Shown here: positions 35,178-44,785 of the stretch, piece by piece
Numbering within the stretch: position 1 is the stretch's first letter
Layout of the letters: each line of letters opens with the position of its first letter
Assembly: GCA_023667845.1 (NCBI GenBank)
Contig: JAMPIU010000112.1
Coordinates: 62,001-126,000, forward strand
Length of the DNA: 64,000 nucleotides
Direction: 5' to 3'
Source of the DNA: Dehalobacter sp.
GTDB taxonomy: Bacteria; Bacillota; Desulfitobacteriia; Desulfitobacteriales; Syntrophobotulaceae
Notes under the pieces: generated by a model
Told to the model about the DNA's origin: nothing
What the model saw: the letters and a program-made list of their open reading frames with translations, nothing else
Database searches by the model: none
Program-made: the position numbers and the translations under genes

Positions 35178-35918
35178 TCAGACCCCCTTTGAAAGTATTT
35201 TTAAGTCTTTAAGCTCATCCCCGGCATAGGATGAAATCGCCTTAAATATCAGCACTGTCAAAATACCTTCACTGATCGCCAATGGTACTTGCGTTAAGGC
35301 AAAAATACCCAAAAACTTGGTAAGTGACGCCATAACGCCGCCTGTTTCAGCAGGAAACGCCAGTGCAAGCTGCACCGATGTCGTAACGTAAGTCAATAAA
35401 TTCCCAAGTGCGGCAGCGAGAAACACAGCAAGCCACTGCGGTCCATTTGCTTTCTTCACAATTTTGTATGTAGCAAAAGCTACCAGCGGCCCCACAATGC
35501 CCATCGAAAAAGTATTTGCCCCCAACGTTGTCAATCCGCCATGCGCCAGTAAGACAGCCTGAAACAGCAGTATGATCAAACCAATTACGGCCATTGCGGT
35601 TGGTCCGAACAAGATAGCGCCAAGGCCAACCCCTGTAGGATGTGAACTGCTTCCTGTAACGGAAGGAATCTTCAGGGAAGACAAAACAAAAGCAAAGGCG
35701 CCTGCCATCGCCAAAAGCATTAATGTTTTGGGATGCTCTCCAACAGTTCTTCTGATAGAAAAAAAACCTGCCAGAACAAAAGGTATTGCCAAAGCACCCC
35801 AGGTAATACACCAACCCGCAGGAAGGAAGCCCTCCATGATATGCATGGCATATGTCTGCTGGGGCAAGAACATAAACATAAGTACGAGACCCATTATCCA
35901 AATCTTTTTATTTATCAT
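35178..35918 (-). CDS. cbiM: Cobalt-binding membrane protein CbiM
   Basis: CbiM is the substrate-binding membrane component of the cobalt importer. The N-terminal signal-like segment (about 24 residues) is cleaved or trimmed so that the mature chain begins MHIMEGFLP; the Met-His in that motif is the metal ligand in the family. Further motifs include [16 protein letters not shown] and [22 protein letters not shown] 35918 is used, with AGGAG nine bases before; a TTG two codons upstream is too close to that site. It is the first gene of the operon, behind the riboswitch. Confidence 0.95.
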   Translation of the reverse strand: MINKKIWIMGLVLMFMFLPQQTYAMHIMEGFLPAGWCITWGALAIPFVLAGFFSIRRTVGEHPKTLMLLAMAGAFAFVLSSLKIPSVTGSSSHPTGVGLGAILFGPTAMAVIGLIILLFQAVLLAHGGLTTLGANTFSMGIVGPLVAFATYKIVKKANGPQWLAVFLAAALGNLLTYVTTSVQLALAFPAETGGVMASLTKFLGIFALTQVPLAISEGILTVLIFKAISSYAGDELKDLKILSKGV

Positions 35919-35946
35919 CGTCAAACTCTCCTATATAAGATATGAA

Positions 35947-35980
35947 ACAAAAAACCTCTCAACATCTTACGTCGAGAGGC
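35947..35980 (-). terminator. Intrinsic terminator of the riboswitch expression platform
   Basis: The stem CCTCTCGAC/GTTGAGAGG (one G-U) with a six-base loop is followed by TTTTTT on the minus strand, between the B12 aptamer and cbiM. It should form when cobalamin is bound and stop the 17-kb operon. Confidence 0.85.
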
Positions 35981-36064
35981 TCATATGCTAGGAAGTTTTC
36001 CTCGGTAGTCTTGCACATAACATCCCCCTCTCTATCACTCGTAGAGTATATGGTGAGACACTAA

Positions 36065-36231
36065 AACAGGTAGGTCTTCTGGCTTAAGCATCATCGATCT
36101 TCAGACCTTCCCAGTTTCCCAGTGGTATACCTGAAGAACTCCACTTTCACAGCGGCGTGACCGCGCGGGCTTCTACCCGACTTTCCTTATTCATTGAATG
36201 GTACGCTTATCAGCTTCATTCAACACCTGTT
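36065..36231 (-). promoter_or_regulatory. Cobalamin riboswitch
   Basis: On the minus strand the aptamer has all consensus blocks in order: AATAAGGAAAG, the GGTAGAAGCCCGCGC segment, CGGTCACGCCGCTGT (B12 box region), GTATACCACTGGGAAACTGGGAAGG and CTTAAGCCAGAAGACCTACC. Pairing of AACAGGT (36225-36231) with ACCTGTT (36065-36071) closes P1. It controls cbiM and the following genes by transcription termination at 35947-35980. Confidence 0.95.
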
Positions 36232-36258
36232 CTGTCTATTCAGTTTTAATCCTGATTC

Positions 36259-36287
36259 ATTATATCGCTCTTTCGACAAGGAATCAA
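36259..36287 (-). promoter_or_regulatory. Sigma-A promoter of the corrin operon
   Basis: TTGATT (36282-36287) and TATAAT (36259-36264) are separated by exactly 17 bases on the minus strand. Initiation would fall near 36252, about 20 bases before the riboswitch aptamer. Confidence 0.8.
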
Positions 36288-36345
36288 TATTATTTTTACT
36301 TTAGCCTTGAACATATTAATTGAAGTATCTTTACCTCCATCAGTT

Positions 36346-36828
36346 CTATTTGTGGTAGGGTTCCCCTTTGCTGATCTTGCACGCCCGGTAAATCTGCTCC
36401 AGCAGGATAAGCCTGATCATCTGGTGCGGAAAAGTAAGCTTCGAGAACGACCACCGGTAATCGGCGCGTTTTCGGATTTCATCTGCCGTACCAAGAGATC
36501 CGCCAATCACAAAAGTGATCCGGCTCTGGCCTGAAAGCCCTTTTTCATCAAACAAAACGGCAAGTTCGGGTGAAGAAAGTTCCTTTCCCAGAAGATCCAG
36601 CAAAACCACATAATCCTGAGGTGAAATTAATTTAAGAACCTTTTCAGCTTCTTTCTGTTTTACTCTTGCTTCGTCGGCAGCTGATGCCCTTTCGGGGCAT
36701 GGTTCGTCCTCAACTTCAATCATCTCAAGCCGGATGTACGCGCCAAGACGCTTGGCGTATTCCTTCAGCCCTTCTTTTAAATAATTTTCTTTGATTTTCC
36801 CTACCGCCAGAACTTTGATCTGCAGCAT
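36346..36828 (-). CDS. rlmH: 23S rRNA pseudouridine-1915 N3-methyltransferase RlmH
   Basis: RlmH is a small SPOUT-class methyltransferase acting on the 70S ribosome. From ATG 36828 (GGAG at 5 bases) it has 160 residues, the usual length. Conserved parts are VLAVGKIKENYLKEGLKEY, DYVVLLDLLGKELSSPELA, VIGGSLGTADEIRKRADY and the C-terminal FPHQMIRLILLEQIYRACKI. The open frame continues 39 codons upstream, but without family resemblance. It is located upstream of the riboswitch promoter and is a separate unit. Confidence 0.95.
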   Translation of the reverse strand: MLQIKVLAVGKIKENYLKEGLKEYAKRLGAYIRLEMIEVEDEPCPERASAADEARVKQKEAEKVLKLISPQDYVVLLDLLGKELSSPELAVLFDEKGLSGQSRITFVIGGSLGTADEIRKRADYRWSFSKLTFPHQMIRLILLEQIYRACKISKGEPYHK

Positions 36829-36969
36829 GTTTTCTCCAACTCCAGTCACTATGTTTGCGTCCAAACATTTGCAATCAAAAACTTGAAGGTTAAATCTCTC
36901 TGATATTGGATTATTTACAATGAAGATTTTTTTCAAAAGTGTCAATAATATTGATGGAGGTGAAAAAAA

Positions 36970-37179
36970 ATGAGCAAAACAAGTGAAAGCAAAAAAAAGC
37001 TGCTGCAGAATCTAAAAATGGAGGCTGCGGCTGAAATCGGCCATCTTGATTTTGTAAGGGAAAATAACGATCACTATAAAGGCGACGTTACTGCCAGACA
37101 GAATGGTCTGGAAGGCGGCCCGATCGGCGGCCAGATGGTCAAAAAAATGATCGCTTATGCCAAACAGCAGATGAAATAG
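36970..37179 (+). CDS. Alpha/beta-type small acid-soluble spore protein
   Basis: The 69-residue protein matches the SASP family that coats DNA in the spore core and protects it from UV and heat. The germination-protease site region is EIGHLDFVRENND, and the DNA-binding part is DVTARQNGLEGGPIGGQMVKKMI. The spore protease GPR normally cuts in a Glu-Ile/Phe-Ala type site; here the region reads AAEIGHLD. A GGAGGTG site precedes the ATG. A sigma-G promoter would be expected, but I do not see a convincing one. A hairpin at 37230-37263 terminates it. Confidence 0.93.
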   Translation: MSKTSESKKKLLQNLKMEAAAEIGHLDFVRENNDHYKGDVTARQNGLEGGPIGGQMVKKMIAYAKQQMK

Positions 37180-37229
37180 AATAACGGACTCATTTAGTAT
37201 TCCTAATCTACTTCAATAAATATTCAAAA

Positions 37230-37263
37230 CTTCTTCAGCCTACAATACTGAAGAGGTTTTTTG
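37230..37263 (+). terminator. Intrinsic terminator after the SASP gene
   Basis: Stem CTTCTTCAG/CTGAAGAGG (one G-U pair) with a nine-base loop is followed by six T on the plus strand. It ends next to the stop of the converging activase gene. Confidence 0.8.
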
Positions 37264-40200
37264 TTAAATAATCTTCTGTTCGGAATACGACTGCTCTGTA
37301 CCTTCTTCAGTGTTATGCAAAGCTGCCGTTCCCTCGCCGGGTGCAGATTGCATTTGTCCGGCGTTGTTATTCATTTTATTTCTATTGTTTGTATTGGCAT
37401 TATTGACTGCTTCCGCCTTTTCCATATTTTTGAAAGCGACTGAAAGCATCAGTTTAATTCTATTGATCTGATTCACCTGGCTGGCGCCCGGATCGTAATC
37501 GATTGGCACAATATTCGCCAGCGGATAGCGTCGTTTAAGTTCGCGGACCATCCCTTTACCCGTGATATGATTTGGCAGGCAGGCAAACGGCTGCAGACAG
37601 GCGACGTTTGTTGCTCCGCTTTCTATCAGTTCCAGCATTTCCGCGGTCAGGAACCAGCCTTCGCCGGTCTGATGTCCGAGATGCATGATTTTGCCGGCCA
37701 TATCGGCCAACTCATAAATCGATTTGGGAGGATGGAAACGGTTGCTCTTTGCCAGAGTGCGTTTCATTACCCGGCGGTAGTTTTCCAAACGCCAGATAAT
37801 ATAGCGGCTGATAAGTTCGCCTTTCAGTGAGCCAGCGAGTTCTTTTCTTCTGAATATCGTTCCATACGCACAGTACATAAAGAAATCCATCAGATCCGGC
37901 AGAACGGCTTCGGCGCCTTCCTTCTCCAGGACATCGACAATAAAGTTATTGGCAAACGGATGAAATTTGACCAGGATCTCGCCGACCACCCCGACCTTTG
38001 GTTTCTTAACATCCAGGATCTCGATACGATCGAAGTCCTGGATAATCCGGCGGATATTCCGGTGGTATTCCCGCAAGCTCATCGCCGCGAGAGTCGGCTT
38101 CAGGTCCTTCAGCCATTTGGCCAGGAGGGCATTGGTTTCTCCTTTGTTTTTCTCATAGGGGCGGATGGCATTGGTTACGCGCATCAGCAAATCGCCGTAA
38201 ACCGTTGCCATGACACACCGCTTGATCATCTTCAAGGAAAGTCTGAACCCGGGATTGGACTCCAGACCGCCGGCATTAAGGGAAATAACCGGAATCTGTT
38301 CCATGCCGGCATCTTTCAGGGCTTTGCGGATAAAACCGATATAATTGCTGGCCCGACAGCCGCCGCCTGTTTGCGACATAATGACTGCCGTCTTATTCAG
38401 GTCGTAACGGCCTGACTTCAGCGCCGCCATAATCTGACCGACAACCAGGATTGAAGGATAACAGGCATCGTTATGCACATGCAGCAGTCCCTGTTCGACG
38501 ACATCCATCTCGACATCAGGCAGAATCTCTATCTTATAGCCTTCCAAACGGGTGGCTTCTTCAATCAGTTCAAAATGGATCGGTGCCATCTGCGGAGAAA
38601 GAATCGTATACTCATGCTTCATTTCTTCTGTAAACATGACTCTTTTAGGTGTCTCAAAAAGCTTATGCGCATGAATTTCTTTTTTGTCTCTTTCCTTCAT
38701 TGCAGCGAGCAATGACCGTATCCGGATACGAATAGCACCCAGATTATTGATCTCATCAATTTTGACCAGGGTATAGGTTTTTCTGTACTGGTGCAGTATC
38801 TCCTGAACCTGATCCGTGGTGACGGCATCCAGTCCGCAGCCGAACGAATTCAATTGGACAAGTTCCAAGTCATCCCTGGTTGCCACAAAACTTGCCGCCG
38901 CATACAGCCTGGAGTGGTAGACCCATTGGTCGAGGACGCGCAGAGGCCTTTCCACCTGGCCAAGATGAGCGACAGAATCTTCAGTCAGCACAGCGATCCC
39001 CAGACCGGTAATCATCTCCGGAATCCCGTGGTTGATCTCCGGATCGGTATGATACGGCCGACCGGCAAGTACGATGCCTTTCAGGTTGTTCTTTTGCAAA
39101 TAGTCCAATACTTCTTCCGCTTTGGTTCTGAGGTCCTGGCGAACAGCATCTCTTTCGGCAAAAGCCTTATCCACAGCACTTGCTGCTTCTTGTCGTGTTA
39201 TACCCATCGCTTTAAATTCTTCATAGATCCGGACTTTTAAACGCGCCATATCATCGATCGGCAGGAACGGGAAAATAAACTCAACTTCTTTGTTCCTTAT
39301 TTCATCCACATTGGCATGAAGGGATTCCGGATAAGAAGTGACAATCGGGCAGTTGTAATTATTATTCGCGTCAGCCAGCTCTTTTTCATCCCTCGGAAGG
39401 CACGGATAAAAAATCCGCTTGACCCCTTTGTTCAGAAGGTCCTTAATATGCCCGTTGGTCAGTTTGGCCGGATAGCACAGCGATTCGGAAGCCACCGTCT
39501 CCATGCCGAGCTCAAATATTTTTTTTGAAGAGCGGCCAGACAAAACAACCCTGAAACCGAGCTCCGTTAGCAGCGTAAACCAGAACGGATAATGTTCATA
39601 CATATTCAGGACCCGTGGAATCCCGATCTCGCCACGTGCTGCCTCTTCCTTCTTCAGCGGTTTATAGGCAAAAAGACGTTGATATTTATACGCGAAAAGG
39701 TTCGGAATATCCTCAGAGGTGCTTTCCAGTCCGGCTCCGCGTTCGCAGCGGTTTCCTGTCAGAAACTCCCTGCCGTCCGAGAATTGGTTGACCGTCAGCA
39801 GGCAATTATTGCCGCATAGGCCACAGTGGCGTGTACGAGTCTCGGTATGGAAATCCTCCAGTTCATTTTCACCAAGCAGGGTAGTCTGTTCTCCGGCCTG
39901 ATAATGGTCGCGGGCGATAAGAGCTGCTCCGAACGCGCCCATGATACCAGCAATGTCCGGACGAATGACCTGGCGGCCGGTGACACGTTCAAAACTTCTT
40001 AAAACAGCATCATTATTAAACGTTCCGCCCTGAACAACGATTTTCTTGCCAACTTCGGAAGAATTGTGTAGCCGTATGACTTTGTACAACGCATTTTTGA
40101 CGACTGAATACGAGATCCCGGCCGCGATGCTGCCGATATCCGCCCCTTCTTTTTGGACCTGTTTGATTTTGGAATTCATAAACACGGTGCAACGGGTGCC

Positions 40201-41637
40201 TAAATCCACCGGGGTCTTCGAAAATAAACCTCTTTGCACAAATTCCGAGAGAGATAAACCCAGGGACTGGGCCAGCGTCTCGATAAACGACCCGCAGCCT
40301 GAAGAACATGCTTCATTCAGCATGATATTATGAATAACGCCGTCGCGGATCTGCATGCATTTCATGTCCTGACCACCGATATCGAGGATAAAGTCAACAC
40401 CGGGCAGAAAATATTCGGCTCCCTTAAGGTGGGCAACCGTTTCTATTTCTCCGTGATCAACTTTGAGGGCAGCCTTTAGCAGGGCTTCTCCATAACCGGT
40501 CACGACGGAACCGCCAATCGTGGCTCCGGACGGCAAAGCCTGATAAAGCTTTTGCAGAGCAGAAACCGTAGATTTTAACGGACTTCCTCCGTTGCTTCCA
40601 TAATGGGAATAAAGCAAATTGCCATCTCCATCGATCAGGGCAAGTTTCGTCGTGGTCGATCCGGCATCAATGCCCAAAAAGCAGGTTCCACTGGCTTCAG
40701 CCAGCAGTTTCTTCGCGACGGAATTTCCCCGGTGCCTTTGACTGAAGGCTTCATACTCTTCTTCACTGGCAAACAAAGGCTGGAGCAGGGTAGTGGCCGA
40801 ATCCGAATTATGCAGATTCGGGATGTTCTCATAGATCACGTGAAGATCGCAGACTTCGCTCTGTTTCGAAGCCAAGGCTGCCCCAATCGCCACAAAAAAC
40901 TGAGCATTATCTGGCGCGATAATATTTTCCGGTTTAAGCTTCAAGGTTTCAATAAAGCGCTGGCGCAGTTGAGGCAGGAAAGAAAGCGGTCCGCCCAGAA
41001 ATGCCACATTGCCCCGGATTGGTTTGCCGCAGGCTAAACCCGCAATGGTCTGATTCACGACAGCCTGAAAAATTGAGGCGGCAATATCTTCCTTGGCCGC
41101 ACCTTCGTTTAAGAGCGGTTGAATATCTGTTTTAGCAAAAACCCCGCAGCGCGAAGCGATCGGATAAATCTCCCGATGATGCGAAGCCAGTTCATTGAGA
41201 CCCGCAGCGTCGGTTTTCAGCAAGATGGCCATTTGATCAATAAACGCACCTGTCCCGCCGGCGCAGGTACCGTTCATCCTGAGTTCGGGCGATTCCCCAA
41301 AATATGTGATCTTGGCATCTTCGCCGCCCAGTTCTATCGCGACATCCGTATCCGAAATAAATCGTTCAACAGCTTTTTGGCAGGCAATGACCTCCTGAAT
41401 AAAAGGAATCCCAATCTGTTCGGAAGTGGACATACCGCTTGAACCTGTCACGTTCATGGTGACTTTTTCATTGCGGAACTGACTGTAAATCTTTTGCAGA
41501 AGGTTGCTGACTGTATGCTGGACATCTGAAAAATGCCTTTGGTAGCTGCTGAAAACCAAGTTATCTTTTTCATCAAGTATTGCAATTTTTACGGTGGTCG
41601 AACCAACATCGAGTCCGATATGCATTTGTTTTGTCAT
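37264..41637 (-). CDS. Giant 2-hydroxyacyl-CoA dehydratase activase-like protein (two BadF/BcrAD ATPase modules, DUF2229, HgdB-like end)
   Basis: This 1,457-residue protein combines two ASKHA-fold activase modules: residues about 4-265 ([47 protein letters not shown]) and about 320-580 ([50 protein letters not shown]). The cysteines in CAGG and CSSG would hold a [4Fe-4S] cluster between subunits or modules. Then come [10 protein letters not shown], a DUF2229 domain (about 680-900) and a C-terminal part like HgdB subunits (about 1020-1400, e.g. [17 protein letters not shown]). The last 50 residues are Asn/Gln/Glu rich and probably disordered. The natural substrate of this widespread clostridial family is not known; ATP-driven low-potential electron transfer is inferred. 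Confidence 0.85.
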   Translation of the reverse strand: MTKQMHIGLDVGSTTVKIAILDEKDNLVFSSYQRHFSDVQHTVSNLLQKIYSQFRNEKVTMNVTGSSGMSTSEQIGIPFIQEVIACQKAVERFISDTDVAIELGGEDAKITYFGESPELRMNGTCAGGTGAFIDQMAILLKTDAAGLNELASHHREIYPIASRCGVFAKTDIQPLLNEGAAKEDIAASIFQAVVNQTIAGLACGKPIRGNVAFLGGPLSFLPQLRQRFIETLKLKPENIIAPDNAQFFVAIGAALASKQSEVCDLHVIYENIPNLHNSDSATTLLQPLFASEEEYEAFSQRHRGNSVAKKLLAEASGTCFLGIDAGSTTTKLALIDGDGNLLYSHYGSNGGSPLKSTVSALQKLYQALPSGATIGGSVVTGYGEALLKAALKVDHGEIETVAHLKGAEYFLPGVDFILDIGGQDMKCMQIRDGVIHNIMLNEACSSGCGSFIETLAQSLGLSLSEFVQRGLFSKTPVDLGTRCTVFMNSKIKQVQKEGADIGSIAAGISYSVVKNALYKVIRLHNSSEVGKKIVVQGGTFNNDAVLRSFERVTGRQVIRPDIAGIMGAFGAALIARDHYQAGEQTTLLGENELEDFHTETRTRHCGLCGNNCLLTVNQFSDGREFLTGNRCERGAGLESTSEDIPNLFAYKYQRLFAYKPLKKEEAARGEIGIPRVLNMYEHYPFWFTLLTELGFRVVLSGRSSKKIFELGMETVASESLCYPAKLTNGHIKDLLNKGVKRIFYPCLPRDEKELADANNNYNCPIVTSYPESLHANVDEIRNKEVEFIFPFLPIDDMARLKVRIYEEFKAMGITRQEAASAVDKAFAERDAVRQDLRTKAEEVLDYLQKNNLKGIVLAGRPYHTDPEINHGIPEMITGLGIAVLTEDSVAHLGQVERPLRVLDQWVYHSRLYAAASFVATRDDLELVQLNSFGCGLDAVTTDQVQEILHQYRKTYTLVKIDEINNLGAIRIRIRSLLAAMKERDKKEIHAHKLFETPKRVMFTEEMKHEYTILSPQMAPIHFELIEEATRLEGYKIEILPDVEMDVVEQGLLHVHNDACYPSILVVGQIMAALKSGRYDLNKTAVIMSQTGGGCRASNYIGFIRKALKDAGMEQIPVISLNAGGLESNPGFRLSLKMIKRCVMATVYGDLLMRVTNAIRPYEKNKGETNALLAKWLKDLKPTLAAMSLREYHRNIRRIIQDFDRIEILDVKKPKVGVVGEILVKFHPFANNFIVDVLEKEGAEAVLPDLMDFFMYCAYGTIFRRKELAGSLKGELISRYIIWRLENYRRVMKRTLAKSNRFHPPKSIYELADMAGKIMHLGHQTGEGWFLTAEMLELIESGATNVACLQPFACLPNHITGKGMVRELKRRYPLANIVPIDYDPGASQVNQINRIKLMLSVAFKNMEKAEAVNNANTNNRNKMNNNAGQMQSAPGEGTAALHNTEEGTEQSYSEQKII

Positions 41638-41941
41638 TCACCTGTCTCCTTCTATTTAAACAGCCTGCTCAATCTATAAAAAACAGTGTTTTAATCCTTT
41701 AGCATCAAACTTTATTATATCAGGTTTCATCTGTGTAACAAAATAGTAACTTTTTCTGTCCGGCCCTTTGTCTCGTCCTGCTTAGCATCTCGTCCTTATT
41801 ATTGTATGAGAATGCAGGGAAAAGCGCCTATCCCTATAGAAAATGTGGCTGCCGCCAAGCTTTTGGCGGCAGTCTTTAGCTGATATAGTGCGAATGTCTT
41901 CCTATAGCTGATTCGTTCGACCTTTCTAGTTTCTGATTACG
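41638..41941. other. Intergenic region with activase promoter and htrA end
   Basis: The 304-base spacer holds the leader of the activase gene, whose start follows AGGAGACAGG-like sequence, and the terminator of htrA at 41847-41874. Nothing else is recognised. Confidence 0.4.
41847..41874 (-). terminator. Intrinsic terminator downstream of htrA
   Basis: A 10-bp perfect GC-rich stem (CTGCCGCCAA/TTGGCGGCAG, extended by two weaker pairs) with a four-base loop. On the minus strand it is followed by CACATTTTC, so the T run is slightly displaced. Confidence 0.6.
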
Positions 41942-43111
41942 CTATTCTGATCTAATTTCTCCGAGGATCGCATCTGTTTTATACGTGCTGCCGCCCCGGA
42001 AATAGCTGACAGATACTTTGTCTCCCGGCTTGTATTTAAAGAGTTCGTGTGTCAGCTCCAGAGAATTGGTTATGGCTGTTCCGTTAATGGCCGTAATGAT
42101 ATCTCCGGCCTGGATACCGGCTTTAGCTGCCGCCCCACCGTTTTCAACACTGGCGATATAGCAGCCTGCCGGCCAGTCTTTAAATGAAGCATATTCCTCC
42201 GTGTAGCGGTCGTCGATATTGATCTGCAAAGCCGGATGGCTCGCAAACCCTTTTTCAATGAGCTGCTGAATTACAGGCAGCGCATCGGAAATGGGGATCG
42301 CAAACCCCATACCTTCAAAGCCCTGGGTATCATTTTTAGCTGAGTTAATTCCGACAACCTGGCCGCTGTAATTGACGAGCGGCCCACCGCTGTTGCCTGG
42401 GTTAATCGCCGCATCCGTCTGAATCAGATTGAAGCTGGCTTCCCCCTGCAGCTGAAGAAACCTGTCTGTCGCTGATACCACACCGGCTGTGACTGTACGG
42501 GCAAAATCCTGGCCTCCCGGATTCCCAATCGCAACGACGGATTCTCCGACTTTTAAGGCTGCGGAGTCTCCGAGCTGGACAGCCGCAAGTCCCTTCGTAC
42601 CGTCAATTTTGAGCACGGCAAGATCGGTCCGCGGATCACCGCCGACAAGCGTTCCAGGAACATCCCGACCATCAGCAAGCGAAATCATAATTTTCTCAGC
42701 ATCTCCAATGACATGATAGTTAGTAACAATATAACCCTGGGTGGCATTGATGATAAAGCCAGAACCGCTTCCTGCTTCACTGAGTCCATCACTGCTACCG
42801 GCAAAAATATTCCCGCTATACTGAAAGTTGGCCACACCTACGACAGCAGGCCCTACCGTGCTGGCAATATTAATCACCGGTGACTCCCCACCGGTAATAC
42901 CTGAGGCTGAAATTGGGGGATTTTCTCCCTGCTGAATGACAACCTTATTACCACCTTCCAAATAATTGCCTCCAGGATATACCGCAGGAACAAGGACGAC
43001 AGCAATCAAGCCGCCCAGAATTGCACTGATGACAGCAAGCAAAACCGTCGAAACAACCCGGGGTTTTCCGCTCCTTCGTCCGAAATTGTCCCGGTCATTA
43101 TAATCATCCAT
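41942..43111 (-). CDS. htrA: HtrA/DegP-like membrane-anchored serine protease
   Basis: A 389-residue S1C protease that degrades misfolded exported proteins. Residues 19-44 form a single membrane anchor. The trypsin-like domain has the catalytic triad His133 (VTNYHVIGD), Asp163 (RTDLAVLKI) and Ser241 (NPGNSGGPLV). One PDZ domain (about 300-385, with AAAKAGIQAGDIITAINGTAI) follows. The gene is 73 bases after walJ, reproducing the walJ-htrA neighbourhood of the Bacillus wal operon but without walRK, walH and walI. It ends at a strong hairpin. Confidence 0.93.
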   Translation of the reverse strand: MDDYNDRDNFGRRSGKPRVVSTVLLAVISAILGGLIAVVLVPAVYPGGNYLEGGNKVVIQQGENPPISASGITGGESPVINIASTVGPAVVGVANFQYSGNIFAGSSDGLSEAGSGSGFIINATQGYIVTNYHVIGDAEKIMISLADGRDVPGTLVGGDPRTDLAVLKIDGTKGLAAVQLGDSAALKVGESVVAIGNPGGQDFARTVTAGVVSATDRFLQLQGEASFNLIQTDAAINPGNSGGPLVNYSGQVVGINSAKNDTQGFEGMGFAIPISDALPVIQQLIEKGFASHPALQINIDDRYTEEYASFKDWPAGCYIASVENGGAAAKAGIQAGDIITAINGTAITNSLELTHELFKYKPGDKVSVSYFRGGSTYKTDAILGEIRSE

Positions 43112-43184
43112 CTGACATCCCTCCTATCCAGTATGTATCATGTCTACCTTAAATTTAGTCTGTCAGTTATGCTCTCATGACATA

Positions 43185-43973
43185 CTATCCCAGTGTAATA
43201 AGTTCGTGCGGATAATGTCTCGGCGCAACTCTTATTTTTAGATTCGCGCATTTTTTCTTAACCTGCGAATTCCGGAGCATCTCCACAACTGTACTGAGTG
43301 CCATTTGCGGCGTATTGTTTTCTTCACTTAAGTGAGCAAGCACGACTTTTTGCGTGTTTTCACCAAGCCATTCCGTCAAGGCCTCAGCAAGCTGGACATT
43401 GCTTAGATGTCCTGCATCTCCGCTGACTCTTTTCTTCAAATAGTACGGATACCTTCCGTGCCATAGTGTTTCCAGGTCGTGGTTTGCCTCTACGACATAG
43501 GCATCACAGCCCCGAAGATTACGGTGCATCTCTTCTGTGACAATGCCACTGTCAGTCGCTATGCCAAGCGTATGTGTTTTGCCTGTTATTTTAAGACCGT
43601 AGCTCTCCCTGCTGTCATGGGAAGTCGGGAAGAGCTTCACATCCATACCCGAAAGATAGATGTCCCGGTCAATAATTCTTTTCTGTTCAGAATTAATATC
43701 CCCAAGCACCGTTTCAATTTCCTGCCAGATTCCGGCTGTCGCATAGATGGGAATCTTCAACTTGCGAGCCAGAATGCCAGCCCCCTTGACATGGTCGGAA
43801 TGTTCATGGGTAATGATGATACCTTCTAGCTGGGGAGCGGCAATATCAATCATTTTGAGGTTTGTAAGCACTCTTTTGGCTGTAATGCCGCAATCCACAA
43901 GCAAACTCCTGTTTCCTTCCCCTACACATATGGCATTACCGGAGCTGCCACTGGCCAGTGTTGCAAAATACAT
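43185..43973 (-). CDS. walJ: MBL-fold metallohydrolase WalJ (YycJ)
   Basis: The 262-residue protein has the metallo-beta-lactamase fold with the two-metal site THEHSDHVKG (residues about 55-64), HDSRESYGLKI, ATDSGIVTEEM and VLAHLSEENNTPQ. The start FATLASGSSGNAICVG is characteristic of YycJ/WalJ. In Bacillus and streptococci WalJ is linked to cell-wall homeostasis and to coordination of division with replication; the nuclease-like fold suggests a DNA or RNA substrate. Its neighbour is htrA, as in the wal operon, but the two-component genes are missing here. Confidence 0.92.
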   Translation of the reverse strand: MYFATLASGSSGNAICVGEGNRSLLVDCGITAKRVLTNLKMIDIAAPQLEGIIITHEHSDHVKGAGILARKLKIPIYATAGIWQEIETVLGDINSEQKRIIDRDIYLSGMDVKLFPTSHDSRESYGLKITGKTHTLGIATDSGIVTEEMHRNLRGCDAYVVEANHDLETLWHGRYPYYLKKRVSGDAGHLSNVQLAEALTEWLGENTQKVVLAHLSEENNTPQMALSTVVEMLRNSQVKKKCANLKIRVAPRHYPHELITLG

Positions 43974-44060
43974 CTGTTCACCTTCCCGATTTGTGATTCT
44001 CAGTGCTTACTCATCCTGTTGTCGGAAATGTCTGCCGTTACTTGTCTCAGGTTCATTTAT

Positions 44061-44672
44061 CTAAGGTTTAATGTCCTGAGCTCTTGCTATCATTTCCTCA
44101 AGCTTGGTCTTCATCTCTCCATCGGTATTGTATTTCAACGCTGTCTGCCAGTACTGCTCAGCCTGCTTGTAATCTTCTTTGCTATAAAACTGGAACATCC
44201 CATACCAATACAACACATCCACATTTTGCGGTTCTTTTTCAATTAATTCCTTGTATGTTTCATCCGCAAGATCAGAATCTCGTGAAAGAAATGCAGATAT
44301 TGCAAGTTTTAACCTTACATCATTGTCGTCTTTCTGGGTCAGGACTTTTTGGTAATACGTTATCGCATTCTGCAGATCTTCCTGATATTCTTCATCGTTA
44401 AGCTGAATTGTTATACTCGCTTTACTATAATAAGCGTCAGCCAGGGCCAGCTGCGTTTCGACGTCCTCCGGGCTTTTTTCGAGTGCTGCGCTGAGTTCCA
44501 CGATGGCTTGCTTCCGCTGATTGTATTCCTGCTCCAACGCTTCCTGGCCCTGGGTATCTTCCGTATTATCAGACCCTGGAAGGGAAATTGCATAAAATGT
44601 TGATCCAATAAGGGAAATGCAGATGATCCCTATGATAATACCTACAGTGATCTTTTGAACTTTTTTTCGCAT
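44061..44672 (-). CDS. Membrane-anchored tetratricopeptide repeat protein
   Basis: The 203-residue protein has one N-terminal hydrophobic segment (about residues 8-30, VGIIIGIICISLIGSTFYAISL) and then TPR-type helices: QAIVELSAALEKSPEDVETQLALADAYY, ITYYQKVLTQKDDNDVRLKLA and TYKELIEKEPQNVDVLYWYGM. Its domain should lie outside the membrane and serve as a protein-binding scaffold. It is 114 bases after the radical-SAM maturase gene on the same strand, so they may share a transcript, though no functional link is documented by the sequence itself. Confidence 0.8.
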   Translation of the reverse strand: MRKKVQKITVGIIIGIICISLIGSTFYAISLPGSDNTEDTQGQEALEQEYNQRKQAIVELSAALEKSPEDVETQLALADAYYSKASITIQLNDEEYQEDLQNAITYYQKVLTQKDDNDVRLKLAISAFLSRDSDLADETYKELIEKEPQNVDVLYWYGMFQFYSKEDYKQAEQYWQTALKYNTDGEMKTKLEEMIARAQDIKP

Positions 44673-44785
44673 TTTTTCTCCTAACTTGCGACCTTGCTAT
44701 TACCAATAATAGGAAGGTCTGATTAATCTTTCCTTAGAAACAAAAGCGTCAAAAAAACTCTTCCTTATGTACCAGGATTCTCTTG

